Origin: DATAZK01 sp963731205
GTDB lineage: Bacteria > Actinomycetota > Actinomycetes > Frankiales > Frankiaceae
Assembly: GCA_963731205.1 (NCBI GenBank)
Contig: CAVSUJ010000002.1
Span: 558,001 to 622,000 of the forward strand
Direction: 5' to 3'
Length of the DNA stretch: 64,000 nucleotides
A model generated the notes under the pieces. It saw nothing but the letters and a program-made list of their open reading frames with translations, did no database searches and was not told the origin of the DNA. Every line of letters begins with the position of its first letter. Positions within the stretch are counted from its first letter, which is position 1. Shown piece by piece: positions 17,236-26,390 of the stretch. The position numbers were made by a program, and so were the translations under genes.

Positions 17236-18645
17236 ATGTTCATGCCGCGGCCCAAGCGCCAGCCCTACGTCCTCTACGGCGTAGCGATGCTCGGCGTCAT
17301 CGTGCTGCTGGCGACCATCTGCATCATGGCCTTCAAGCAGGTCTTCACCACCACCGTGCCGGTCTCCATGCACATCCAGCGGGCAGGCCTTCAGCTGCTC
17401 AAGGGCTCCGACGTGAAGATGCGCGGGCTCATCGTCGGCGACGTGAAATCCATCAACAGCAACGGTGACGGCGCGGTCATCCAGCTCAGCCTGAATCCCA
17501 AGTACATCAAGGACATTCCGCAGAACGTCCACGCCGAACTCATCCCCAAGACGGTGTTCGGCGAGAAGTACATCAACCTCGTCACGCCGGCGAACGCGTC
17601 GAAAACCCCTATCGCTGCTGGAGATGTGATCGGCCAGGACGTCTCGACGCCGGCCCTCGAGATCGACCAGGCTCTCAACGACCTGCTGCCGCTGCTGCGC
17701 ACGGTGCGCCCCCAGGACCTCAACAGCACGCTCTCGGCAATGGCGTCTGCGCTCTCCGGACGCGGCGAGGAACTCGGGCAGACCACCGTCGCGCTCGACA
17801 ACTACCTCAAGAAGCTGAACCCGCAACTGCCCCAGATCCAGCATGATTTCCAGGCGCTTGCGAAGGTCGCCACGACCTACGACAAGGCTGCTCCGGCCCT
17901 GCTCGCGCTGCTGCGCAACTTCACCGTCACCGGTGACACGTTCACCGCGAAATCGGCCCAGTTCAGTGCGCTGCTGAAGGACCTCACCGGCACTGCCGAG
18001 ACGACGCACGACTTCCTGGCCCAGAACGCCCAGAGCATCGTCCAGGTCAACGTCGTCAACAAGGACTTCATCTCGCTGCTGGCCGAGTACTCCCCCGAGT
18101 ACGACTGCCTTTTCAAGGGCACCGCCAACCTGCTGCCCAAGATCAAGGCGACCAAGGACACCAAGCACACCGCGTCGGTCCGGGTGGAGTTTCACAGCCC
18201 GAAGCCGGCCTACGTCTACCCGCTGGATTCGCCGCAGTACACCGACACCCGCGGCCCGAGCTGCTACGGCCTGCCCAACCCACCACTGGTTCTCCCGACG
18301 ATCCAGTTCGACGACGGCACCCAGGACGACCCGCGCTTCGCCAGTCGCAATGGCGAGACCACCGACCCGGGCGTCATCCCCTCGCTGGGTGACATCCTGC
18401 CCCCGAGCTCCAACGGCACCAGCCCCATCGCTCCCCTGACCAACCCGCTCAGCAAGGTGCTCTCGCCCTCGAGCGCCGCGGCCGCGGGCAGCCCCACGAT
18501 GGGTGACGCCGGCACCGCCACCGAGCGCGCCTGGATGAACCAGATCCTCGGCCCGATCGTCGGCAAGCCGGCGAGCAAGGTGCCGGGCATCGCGAGCCTG
18601 CTCTGGGGACCGATGGCGCGCGGGACGCAGGTGGACGTCGGATGA
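17236..18645 (+). CDS. MceA-type substrate-binding protein
   Basis: A 469-residue exported protein: one N-terminal membrane helix (GVAMLGVIVLLATICIMAF), an MCE domain at about residues 38-115 (LQLLKGSDVKMRGLIVGDV), a long helical region and a Pro/Ser-rich tail. Mce proteins form a hexameric tube that passes hydrophobic substrates across the envelope. Position after yrbE-B and the long C-terminal domain identify it as the first (A) subunit. The ATG of mceB overlaps its stop by 4 bp. Confidence 0.9.
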   Translation: MFMPRPKRQPYVLYGVAMLGVIVLLATICIMAFKQVFTTTVPVSMHIQRAGLQLLKGSDVKMRGLIVGDVKSINSNGDGAVIQLSLNPKYIKDIPQNVHAELIPKTVFGEKYINLVTPANASKTPIAAGDVIGQDVSTPALEIDQALNDLLPLLRTVRPQDLNSTLSAMASALSGRGEELGQTTVALDNYLKKLNPQLPQIQHDFQALAKVATTYDKAAPALLALLRNFTVTGDTFTAKSAQFSALLKDLTGTAETTHDFLAQNAQSIVQVNVVNKDFISLLAEYSPEYDCLFKGTANLLPKIKATKDTKHTASVRVEFHSPKPAYVYPLDSPQYTDTRGPSCYGLPNPPLVLPTIQFDDGTQDDPRFASRNGETTDPGVIPSLGDILPPSSNGTSPIAPLTNPLSKVLSPSSAAAAGSPTMGDAGTATERAWMNQILGPIVGKPASKVPGIASLLWGPMARGTQVDVG

Positions 18646-19733
18646 TTTCCACGACTCCTGCGGCGATCAAGTTCGCGATCTTCACGGTCGTGACGTTGCT
18701 GGCAACCGCCCTGCTGGCATTGACGATCGGCAACGTCACCTTCCGCAGCACCGCGAGCTACAAGGCGCTGTTCACCGATGCGGTGAATCTCAACAGCGGC
18801 GACGAGGTGCGCTACGCGGGCGTGCAGGTCGGAAGCGTCACCGGCGTCAAACTGGTCAACGGCACGCAGGCACTGGTGTCGTTCAACGTCGACAAGAGCG
18901 TCCCCTTGACGACGCAGACCACCGCGTCCATCAACTACCGCAACCTGATCGGTCAGCGCTACCTCGCGCTCGGCGAGCTGACGAGCTCCGGCTCCAACCA
19001 GACGCCGGCCAAGAAGGGAGCCGTCACCACCCAGCTGACGACGGCCTCGTCGGCCCAGCCGAGCACCGGTCTGGCGCTGCCTCCGGGGTCCACGATCCCG
19101 CTGGCGCGCACCTCACCCGCGCTGAACCTCAACGCCCTCTTCAACGGATTCCGCCCGCTGCTGCAGGCGCTCAGCCCGGACGACGTCAACCAGCTCTCGT
19201 ACGAACTCGTGCAGGTGCTGCAGGGCGAGGGCGGGACGGTCGACACCCTGCTCTCCCAGGTCGGCAGCGCCACCACGACGCTCGCCAGCAACGACCAGCT
19301 GATCGGCGACGTCATCAACAAGCTCAACGACGTCCTCGGCCCGATCGACCAGCGCGATCAGCAGCTCAGCAAGCTGCTCGGCAATCTCCAGACCTTCATC
19401 AGCGGGCTCTCGCAGGACCGGGTGGCGATCGGCAATTCACTGACCAGCATCAACGCGCTGGCAGGCACGACGGCCGATCTGCTGACCCAGGCGCGGCCCG
19501 CTTTGAAGACGGACGTCGCTCAGCTCGGGCAACTGGTCAGCAAGCTCGACACCACGCAAGCCCGCCAGTACCTGACGAATTTCGTCGTGAACACCCCCGC
19601 GAAACTGCGCAACATCGCACCGGCAGCGGCGTACGCGTCGATCTTCAACGAGTACCTGTGCGCGGTGTCGTTCGTGCTCCCCGACGGCTCGACGACGCAG
19701 AAGTACACGAACACCGCACCGAGGTGCAGCTGA
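18642..19733 (+). CDS. MceB-type protein
   Basis: A 363-residue Mce subunit with an N-terminal membrane helix (KFAIFTVVTLLATALLALTI), MCE domain (NLNSGDEVRYAGVQVGSVTG; NYRNLIGQRYLALGE) and a helical region ending without low-complexity tail. Start and stop overlap both neighbours (ATGA upstream, TGATG downstream). It is expected to sit in the hetero-hexameric Mce ring; the B position follows from gene order. Confidence 0.9.
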   Translation: MISTTPAAIKFAIFTVVTLLATALLALTIGNVTFRSTASYKALFTDAVNLNSGDEVRYAGVQVGSVTGVKLVNGTQALVSFNVDKSVPLTTQTTASINYRNLIGQRYLALGELTSSGSNQTPAKKGAVTTQLTTASSAQPSTGLALPPGSTIPLARTSPALNLNALFNGFRPLLQALSPDDVNQLSYELVQVLQGEGGTVDTLLSQVGSATTTLASNDQLIGDVINKLNDVLGPIDQRDQQLSKLLGNLQTFISGLSQDRVAIGNSLTSINALAGTTADLLTQARPALKTDVAQLGQLVSKLDTTQARQYLTNFVVNTPAKLRNIAPAAAYASIFNEYLCAVSFVLPDGSTTQKYTNTAPRCS

Positions 19734-20821
19734 TGGCCCGGCGAGGCAAGCGCGGGCTGCTGCGGATCAGCATCCCGTCGTTCCGGTCGTTCAACCCGTC
19801 AGCGGTGGGCGCGCTGTTCATCGTCGCCATGCTCACGTTGCTCTACTTCGCCTTCACCATCCAGAACCTGCCGTTCATCCGCGGCAAGAGCTACACCGCC
19901 GCTTTCGCCGAGGCGGCCGGTCTGCGCAAGGGCGACAAGGTGCGGGTGGCGGGGCTCGACGTCGGCCAGGTGGACCAGGTCTCGCTGGAGGGTTCGCACG
20001 TGCGGGTGCGCTTCAGCGTGCACAACAAGTCAGTGCGCCTCGGCATGGAAACGACTGCCAGCATTCAGATTTTCACCCTGCTGGGCAACAAGTACCTCGG
20101 GCTCGCCCCGGCCGGGCCGGGCAGCTGGCCGACGAGCCGGGAGATCCCGCTGAACCACACCACGTCGCCCTACGACGTGAGTCCCGCGTTCCAGGATCTC
20201 GCGTCGACGGTCGGCAGCATCAACAAAAAGCAGCTGGCTGACGCCTTCACCACGATCGCCGACACGTTCAAGAACTCGCCGGCGCCGCTGAAGTCGACGC
20301 TCAGCGGACTGACCAACCTGTCCAACACCATCGCCTCGCGCGATGACCAGATCAGCGAGCTCTTGCAGCACCTCGCCGGTGTCACAGGTGTGCTCGCCCA
20401 GCGCCGCACCCAGTTCGTGCAGATCCTGCAGGACGGCGACAAGCTGCTGCAGGAGCTCGACGCCCGGCGAGACGTCATCAATCAGTTGCTGACCAATACC
20501 TCAACATTGGCAGTGCAACTCGAGGGTCTCACCAAGGACAGCCAGGCCACCCTCAAGCCCGCGCTCGACCACCTGCACAGCGTGGTCTCGATCCTGGACA
20601 ACAACCAGAAATCCCTCGACGACACCGTGACTTTGCTCTACCCGACCACCCGCAATCTGATCGACGTCGTCGGCTCGGGCGGCTGGTATGACGCCACCGT
20701 CGTCAATGCGACAAACCCCTTCCAGCTCTTGGGCGGCAAGGGCATTCCGACGCTTCCGCTGCCGACGTCGCTCGGCGATCTGCTCGGCGTCACCCCGCTC
20801 ACCCCGACGGGCGGGAAGTAG
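19733..20821 (+). CDS. MceC-type protein
   Basis: A 362-residue Mce subunit. The ATG at 19733 shares its first base with the mceB stop. A basic start (MARRGKRGLLRISIPS) precedes the membrane helix VGALFIVAMLTLLYFAFTI, the MCE domain (AGLRKGDKVRVAGLDVGQVD; LGNKYLGLAPAGPGSW) and a helical C-terminal region. An open frame extending upstream into mceB is ignored. The last part reads GIPTLPLPTSLGDLLGVTPL. Confidence 0.9.
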   Translation: MARRGKRGLLRISIPSFRSFNPSAVGALFIVAMLTLLYFAFTIQNLPFIRGKSYTAAFAEAAGLRKGDKVRVAGLDVGQVDQVSLEGSHVRVRFSVHNKSVRLGMETTASIQIFTLLGNKYLGLAPAGPGSWPTSREIPLNHTTSPYDVSPAFQDLASTVGSINKKQLADAFTTIADTFKNSPAPLKSTLSGLTNLSNTIASRDDQISELLQHLAGVTGVLAQRRTQFVQILQDGDKLLQELDARRDVINQLLTNTSTLAVQLEGLTKDSQATLKPALDHLHSVVSILDNNQKSLDDTVTLLYPTTRNLIDVVGSGGWYDATVVNATNPFQLLGGKGIPTLPLPTSLGDLLGVTPLTPTGGK

Positions 20822-20823
20822 TC

Positions 20824-21972
20824 ATGACCGAACGCTTCCTGGGTCCCGATGGCCTGCGCCGCATCTCCAAGGTGCTGATTCCCCTGCTGCTGCTGGGAAT
20901 CATCGTCTACGCCTGGCCCTCGAAGGCGCAGAAGAGCGCGACCATCTATTTCTCCCGCACCGTCCACATCTACAAGGGCGGCGACGTCGACGTGCTCGGC
21001 GTCAAGGTCGGCAGCATCACCGGTGTGCACCCCGATGGCGATCGGGTGAAGGTGACCATCAAGTACAACGCGAGCCAGCGCATCCCGGCCAACGCGTCGG
21101 CCGTGATCCTCACCCCCACCCTCGTCGCCGACCGCGTCGTGCAGCTCACCCCCGCCTACACCGGCGGAGCGCTGCTGGCCGACAAGGCGACGATCCCGCT
21201 GCAGAAGACGGGCGTCCCGCTCGAGCTCGACCAGGTCTTCGCGAACCTCAACGAGCTCGCCCAGGACGTCGGCCCCAACGGCGCCAACAAGAACGGGGCG
21301 CTGTCGAACCTGTTCAGCGTCGCGGCCGACAACCTCGATGGCAACGGCAACGACATCCACTCGACCATCACGTCGGTCTCGCAGCTGGCCGGCACGCTCG
21401 ATGACAACAAGAGCGCGCTCTTCCAGACCATCCGAAACCTGCAGGCGTTCACCACGCTGCTGGCCCAGCACGACTCCGATACCCGTGCATTCACCGACGA
21501 TCTGGCGAAGGTCGGCAACGAGCTGAACGGCGATCGAACGGCGCTTGCAGCAGCGCTCTCCAACCTCAACAGCGCGCTCGGCGACGTCACCTCGTTCGTC
21601 CAGAACAACAAGGCAGATCTGCAGAGCAACGTCGCCGCGCTCGCCCGCGTCACCAACGTGCTCGTGAAGGACAAGGACACACTGGGCAAGCTGATCGACA
21701 TCGGCGCTCTCGGTGCCACCAACTACACCCACGTGTACGACCCGGGCTCGCAGTCCTTCGACGGGCGCTTCTCCGAGAACAACATCATCTCCACCCCGGC
21801 GCTGTTCGCGTGTTCGGTGCTGGGAGCAGTCGGCGTGAATGCCGATTCGTGCCTGAACATCCTGAAGGGTTTCGGGCTCGACAAGGTGAAGATCCCGCTC
21901 GATCAGCTGTCCTCGCTCGGGTCCGGCAGCTCCACTCCGTCGCTCAACGGGCTGCTGGGGGTGGGCAAGTGA
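20824..21972 (+). CDS. MceD-type protein
   Basis: A 382-residue Mce subunit beginning 2 bp after the mceC stop. It has a membrane helix (KVLIPLLLLGIIVYAWP), MCE domain (IYKGGDVDVLGVKVGSITG; TLVADRVVQLTPAYTGG) and long coiled helical segments. Its stop overlaps the mceE GTG start. Order and architecture match the fourth gene of canonical mce operons. Confidence 0.9.
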   Translation: MTERFLGPDGLRRISKVLIPLLLLGIIVYAWPSKAQKSATIYFSRTVHIYKGGDVDVLGVKVGSITGVHPDGDRVKVTIKYNASQRIPANASAVILTPTLVADRVVQLTPAYTGGALLADKATIPLQKTGVPLELDQVFANLNELAQDVGPNGANKNGALSNLFSVAADNLDGNGNDIHSTITSVSQLAGTLDDNKSALFQTIRNLQAFTTLLAQHDSDTRAFTDDLAKVGNELNGDRTALAAALSNLNSALGDVTSFVQNNKADLQSNVAALARVTNVLVKDKDTLGKLIDIGALGATNYTHVYDPGSQSFDGRFSENNIISTPALFACSVLGAVGVNADSCLNILKGFGLDKVKIPLDQLSSLGSGSSTPSLNGLLGVGK

Positions 21973-23315
21973 ACCCCAGCGGGATGAAACGAGCCCGCCG
22001 GTTGGCAGCGGTCATCGCACTCGTCGTCATTGCGGCGACGGGCTGCAAGTTCAACGGCATCTACTCCTTCCCGCTGCCCGGCGCGGTCGCCAACGGCGGC
22101 CACACGTACACGCTCAACGTGCAGTTCGCCGACGTCCAGGACCTGGTTCCCTACTCGGCGGTCAAGGTCGACGACGCGACGGTCGGACACGTGAAATCCG
22201 TTGCGGTGCAGGGAACTCACGCCCTCGTCGTCGTCCAGCTCAAGGACTCTGTCGTGCTGCCCGCCAACACCACCGCGCTCATCTCGCAGACCAGCCTGCT
22301 GGGTGAGAAGTTCGTCGCGCTGCAGCCGCCGCAGGACCATGCGCAATGGCGCGGCAAGCTGACGAAGGGCATGACGATCGGCCTCGCCGAGACCGACTCC
22401 GACGCGACCGTCGAGGAGGTGCTCGGCGCCCTCTCGCTGGTGCTGAACGGCGGCGGCCTCGAGCAGATCCAGACCATCAGCACCGAGATCAACCAGGCGC
22501 TGTCGGGACGCGAGAGCAACACCCGCGATCTGCTCGAGCAGCTGAAGACCTTCGCGACCGGGCTCAACAGCCAGAAGGACGACATCATCACGGCGCTGCA
22601 GCGGGTCGATCACCTGGCGACAACCGTGCGCTCGCAGGAATCCTCGGTGACCAACGCGCTGGATCGGCTGCCGACCGCGCTGCAGATCCTTGCCGACAAC
22701 CGGGTCCAGCTGACGAAGATGCTGACGGAGCTCTCCCGTCTCGGTGACGTCGCAGTACAGGTCATCAACGGCTCCCGCGACGACCTGCTCGCCAACCTCC
22801 GAAACCTCGAGCCGACCCTCACCGAGCTGGCCAAGGCGGGCGATCAGATCCCGCCGTCGCTGCAGATCCTCGTCACCTTCCCGGAGGCCGACGGCACGCA
22901 GGACGTCTACCGCGGTGACTACACGAACGTCGACCTGCAGATCGACCTGTCCACCACGCAGCTGATGAAGAACTTCGGGCTCAGCGGGCTCGGCTCGACC
23001 GGCACGAGCAAGGGCACCACCGGCACCACTCCATCACCGACCCCGACCACCTCACCGACGACGCCCAAGCTGCCGATCCCGGTGCCGTCGCTGCCGAAGC
23101 TTCCGACCCTGCCGCTGCCGAAGATCGGCGGCAGCAGTGGCAGCACGGGCACGAGCGGAGGCACCAGCAGCGGCGGCAACAACGGCGGCCTGCTCGGCGG
23201 CGTCTCCGGTCTGCTCGGTGCCAACGGGGCCACCGAGCCAGTTGTCCTGAACGGAGCCCTACCGGTGAAAATCACCAGCCGGCTGGACCAGATCATGCTG
23301 GAGCCGCTGCAATGA
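21969..23315 (+). CDS. MceE-type lipoprotein
   Basis: A 448-residue Mce subunit that is a lipoprotein, as MceE proteins usually are: signal peptide RLAAVIALVVIAATGC with lipobox ATGC (Cys about 25), then the MCE domain (VQDLVPYSAVKVDDATVGHV; TSLLGEKFVALQPP), helices and a Thr/Pro/Gly-rich tail. The GTG at 21969 forms GTGA with mceD; an ATG six codons later (MKRARRL) is an alternative. The lipid anchor is thought to fix the complex in the membrane. Confidence 0.92.
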   Translation: MNPSGMKRARRLAAVIALVVIAATGCKFNGIYSFPLPGAVANGGHTYTLNVQFADVQDLVPYSAVKVDDATVGHVKSVAVQGTHALVVVQLKDSVVLPANTTALISQTSLLGEKFVALQPPQDHAQWRGKLTKGMTIGLAETDSDATVEEVLGALSLVLNGGGLEQIQTISTEINQALSGRESNTRDLLEQLKTFATGLNSQKDDIITALQRVDHLATTVRSQESSVTNALDRLPTALQILADNRVQLTKMLTELSRLGDVAVQVINGSRDDLLANLRNLEPTLTELAKAGDQIPPSLQILVTFPEADGTQDVYRGDYTNVDLQIDLSTTQLMKNFGLSGLGSTGTSKGTTGTTPSPTPTTSPTTPKLPIPVPSLPKLPTLPLPKIGGSSGSTGTSGGTSSGGNNGGLLGGVSGLLGANGATEPVVLNGALPVKITSRLDQIMLEPLQ

Positions 23316-24481
23316 TCGGGCGCTCGGTCATGCTGAAGGTGACGGCCTTCGCCGTGATCACCATCGTCGGCGTCAGCTACGTCCTGCTGCACTACATCGG
23401 CGTCGGCAAGGCGCTGTTCGGCAACGGCTACACCGCATACGTCGACATGCGTGACTCCGGCGGGTTGTTCACCACCGCGAGCGTCACCTATCGCGGGGTC
23501 GATGTGGGACGCGTCGGGCAGATCAAGCTGACCCCGACCGGCATCCGGGTCGCGCTCAAGATCGACGGCAACACCCCGATCCCGACCGACCTGAAGGCCG
23601 TTGTCGGCAACGGCTCAGCCATCGGTGAGCAGTACATCGATCTGCAGCCGCAGCATCCCATCAGTGCGTCGACGAAGTACCTGCACGGGGGGATGGTCAT
23701 CCCGCAGCAGGACACCTCGCTGCCGGTCTCCACCCAGGAGCTCCTGGTCAACCTCGACAAGCTGGTCAACTCACTGCCCAAACCGGCCCTGAAGACCACC
23801 GTCACCGAACTCGGCAATGCCTTCCGCGACACCGGTCCGTCCTTGAGCCGGCTGCTCGACGCCACCAACTCACTCGTGACGACGGCCACCGCCAACCTTC
23901 CGCAGACGCTCAGCCTCATCAAGGACGGCGGAAAGGTGCTCGACACCCAGAACGACCTGAGCCAGCAGACGCTGGACTTCACGAGCTCGTTCGCGTCGTT
24001 CTCCGATCAGCTCCGCAAGAGCGATGCGGACCTGCGCGGCGTCATCGACAAGGGCGTGCCCGCCAGCACTCAGGTGACCGACCTGATCAACCGGCTCGAC
24101 GTCCCGCTGACGACCCTGCTCAACAACGGCATCAGCCTCGGCCAGGTCGTCCAGCCGCGCATCGAGGAGACGCGGATGGCGCTGATCCTCTACCCGTACG
24201 TCATCGCGACGTCCTTCGGCGTCTTCAACAACGGCCAGACCCGCTTCGGCGTGCCGACCCCGTTCACCGAGCAGCCGTCGGCCTGCACCCAGGGCTACGA
24301 CACCAGCTACGACCGTGACGCGAGCGACTACACGACGACCAACGCCTTCCCGTACAACATGACCTGCAAGCTGCCGACCAATGCCAACCAGCTGGTCCGC
24401 GGGGCGCGCAACGCCCCGACCCCCACCGGCCTGCTCGGCGATCAGCCCGGTTACGGCAACGACGACGTGAAGGCTCCCTAG
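23312..24481 (+). CDS. MceF-type protein
   Basis: A 389-residue last Mce subunit, coupled to mceE by ATGA. It has an N-terminal membrane helix (KVTAFAVITIVGVSYVLLHY), MCE domain (FTTASVTYRGVDVGRVGQI; GNGSAIGEQYIDLQPQHP) and a helical region. It completes the A-F set, so all six ring subunits are present and apparently intact. Unlike many loci, no mas gene follows; a metallophosphoesterase gene starts 36 bp downstream. Confidence 0.9.
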   Translation: MIGRSVMLKVTAFAVITIVGVSYVLLHYIGVGKALFGNGYTAYVDMRDSGGLFTTASVTYRGVDVGRVGQIKLTPTGIRVALKIDGNTPIPTDLKAVVGNGSAIGEQYIDLQPQHPISASTKYLHGGMVIPQQDTSLPVSTQELLVNLDKLVNSLPKPALKTTVTELGNAFRDTGPSLSRLLDATNSLVTTATANLPQTLSLIKDGGKVLDTQNDLSQQTLDFTSSFASFSDQLRKSDADLRGVIDKGVPASTQVTDLINRLDVPLTTLLNNGISLGQVVQPRIEETRMALILYPYVIATSFGVFNNGQTRFGVPTPFTEQPSACTQGYDTSYDRDASDYTTTNAFPYNMTCKLPTNANQLVRGARNAPTPTGLLGDQPGYGNDDVKAP

Positions 24482-24517
24482 CAGCTCGAAACCAGCGCAG
24501 ACACAGGCCGCCGGGGC

Positions 24518-26317
24518 ATGATGGCGCGCGTGCCGTTCACCCGCCGTTCACTTCTCCAGGCCGGGCTCGTCGTGCCGGCGATCGCGGTCGCCGACGCGTG
24601 CAGCAGCTCCAAGGCGAAGCCGCCGTTGCCGTCCGCGAGTCCGAGCGCCGGTCCCAGTGCCACAGCTTCGGCCTCGGCCAGCCCCGCGACGACCGCGCTG
24701 ACAACGCTCGACCAGACGCTGCTGCGCGGGCCGGCCGGCACCGGCGGTTTCGTGCAACTGGTCGCCGGCGCGGGCGAGCCCCATCTGACGCGTAGCGACC
24801 TCGGCGTGGCCGCCCAGGCGGGACGCGAGACCCGGCGTTCGGCGTTGCTCACCTTCTCCCACCTGACCGACATGCACGTGGTCGATGCCCAATCGCCGGC
24901 CCGCGTCGAATTCCTCGACCGGGCCGATGATGCGACCCCCAACGGGATCCTGACGGCCGCCTACCGGCCTCATGAGTTCCTCACCGCTCACGTCGCCGAC
25001 ACGATGGCGTCCACGGTGCGCTCGCTCGGATCCGGACCCGTGAGCAAGCAGAAGCCGTCGTTCGCCATCAGCACCGGCGACGCGGTCGACAACTGCCAGC
25101 AGAACGAGCTGCGCTGGATGATCGACCTGCTCGACGGCGGCGGCACCGTGCAGGCCGACTCGGGGGATCTCTCGAAATGGGAGGGCGTCGCCGACAGCGA
25201 CCCCACGTACTACGACGTCCACTACTGGCATCCCGATGGCCCACCGGCAGGTAAGACCGCCGACAACGCGATGACCAAGTACGGCTTCCCGCGCGTGCCC
25301 GGACTGCTCGATGCGGTGCGACGGCCCTTCACCGCGACGGGCCTGGGAATCTCCTGGTACGCCGCCTACGGCAACCACGACGGGCTGATCCAGGGCAACG
25401 CCCCGATCGGCGGCGCATTCTCGAAGATCTCCACCGGCTCCACGAAGATCATCGGACTGCCCGCGTCGATCAGCCCACTCGGCTTCGCCTCCGACCTGCT
25501 GGCCGGAAAGCCTTTGCCCGAAGGCCTTCCCTCGCGGACGGTGACCGCCGACCCGAAGCGCAAGGTGGTCTCCCGGACCGAGACGATCGCCGCGCACTTC
25601 ACCACCACCGGCACCCCCGTCGGCCATGGCTTCACCGCGCAGAACCGCTCGAGCGGGACGGCGTACTACACGTTCGAGGCGTCCGACCAGATCCTCGGCA
25701 TCGTGCTCGACACGGTGAACCCGGGTGGGCTCTCCAACGGCTCGCTCGACTCCGTGCAGTTCGCCTGGCTGAAGACGCAACTGACCGCGGCAGCCAACAA
25801 GATCGTGGTCCTGTTCAGCCACCACACGATCGCCACGATGGACAACACCAGCCTCGCACCGGGCGAGAAGGGCCCGCGAATCCTGGGCCCGCAGGTCGCC
25901 ACGTTCCTGCTCGACTACCCGCAGGTGGTGCTCTGGGTCAACGGCCACACCCACGTGAATGCCGTGTTCGCCCACAAGAAAGCGACCGGCGCCGGCGGCT
26001 TCTGGGAGCTGAACACGGCGTCGCACATCGACTGGCCGCAGCAGAGCCGGCTGGTGGAGATCATGGACAACAAGGACGGCACGCTCTCGGTGTTCGGCAC
26101 GATCATCGACTTCGTCGCCCCGTCGCCCGACCCGTCCAAGCTGCAAACCCCGGCACAGCTCGCGGCCCTCTCCCGGCTGCTCGCGGCCAACGACTGGCAG
26201 GAGCGCACCGGCCACAGCGCCACCATCGACGGACGCCGCGGCAAGACCTCCGACCGCAACGTCGAACTCCTCGTCCCCGACCCTCGCAAGAACAGCAACC
26301 CCGCCAGCGACGTCTAA
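24518..26317 (+). CDS. Secreted metallophosphoesterase, TIGR03767-like
   Basis: A 599-residue calcineurin-type phosphoesterase with a Tat signal (FTRRSLLQAGLVVPAIAVA) followed by a possible lipobox-like ADAC. Metal-binding motifs appear in order: FSHLTDMHVVDAQSP (D-x-H), AISTGDAVDNCQQNE (GD), YGNHDGLIQG (GNHD), and WVNGHTHVNAVF (GHTH). The length and Tat signal match an actinobacterial family of unknown substrate (TIGR03767). It follows mceF by 36 bp on the same strand and may be transcribed with the mce operon, possibly acting on an envelope phosphoester. Confidence 0.85.
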   Translation: MMARVPFTRRSLLQAGLVVPAIAVADACSSSKAKPPLPSASPSAGPSATASASASPATTALTTLDQTLLRGPAGTGGFVQLVAGAGEPHLTRSDLGVAAQAGRETRRSALLTFSHLTDMHVVDAQSPARVEFLDRADDATPNGILTAAYRPHEFLTAHVADTMASTVRSLGSGPVSKQKPSFAISTGDAVDNCQQNELRWMIDLLDGGGTVQADSGDLSKWEGVADSDPTYYDVHYWHPDGPPAGKTADNAMTKYGFPRVPGLLDAVRRPFTATGLGISWYAAYGNHDGLIQGNAPIGGAFSKISTGSTKIIGLPASISPLGFASDLLAGKPLPEGLPSRTVTADPKRKVVSRTETIAAHFTTTGTPVGHGFTAQNRSSGTAYYTFEASDQILGIVLDTVNPGGLSNGSLDSVQFAWLKTQLTAAANKIVVLFSHHTIATMDNTSLAPGEKGPRILGPQVATFLLDYPQVVLWVNGHTHVNAVFAHKKATGAGGFWELNTASHIDWPQQSRLVEIMDNKDGTLSVFGTIIDFVAPSPDPSKLQTPAQLAALSRLLAANDWQERTGHSATIDGRRGKTSDRNVELLVPDPRKNSNPASDV

Positions 26318-26333
26318 CCCCCTGTTCGTTCGC

Positions 26334-26372
26334 CGTAAGTCAGCGTACGATGACATCACTTGATGACTTACG
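26334..26372. promoter_or_regulatory. Inverted repeat operator before the MFS/TetR pair
   Basis: Arms CGTAAGTCA (26334-26342) and TGACTTACG (26364-26372) are perfect 9-bp inverted repeats separated by 21 bp. A -10-like TACGAT (26346-26351) lies between them, and GATGAC occurs twice inside. The site is 18 bp before the MFS start. The TetR regulator encoded at the end of the same transcript is the natural candidate ligand. Confidence 0.65.
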
Positions 26373-26390
26373 CGTGATGGAGCTGCTGGC

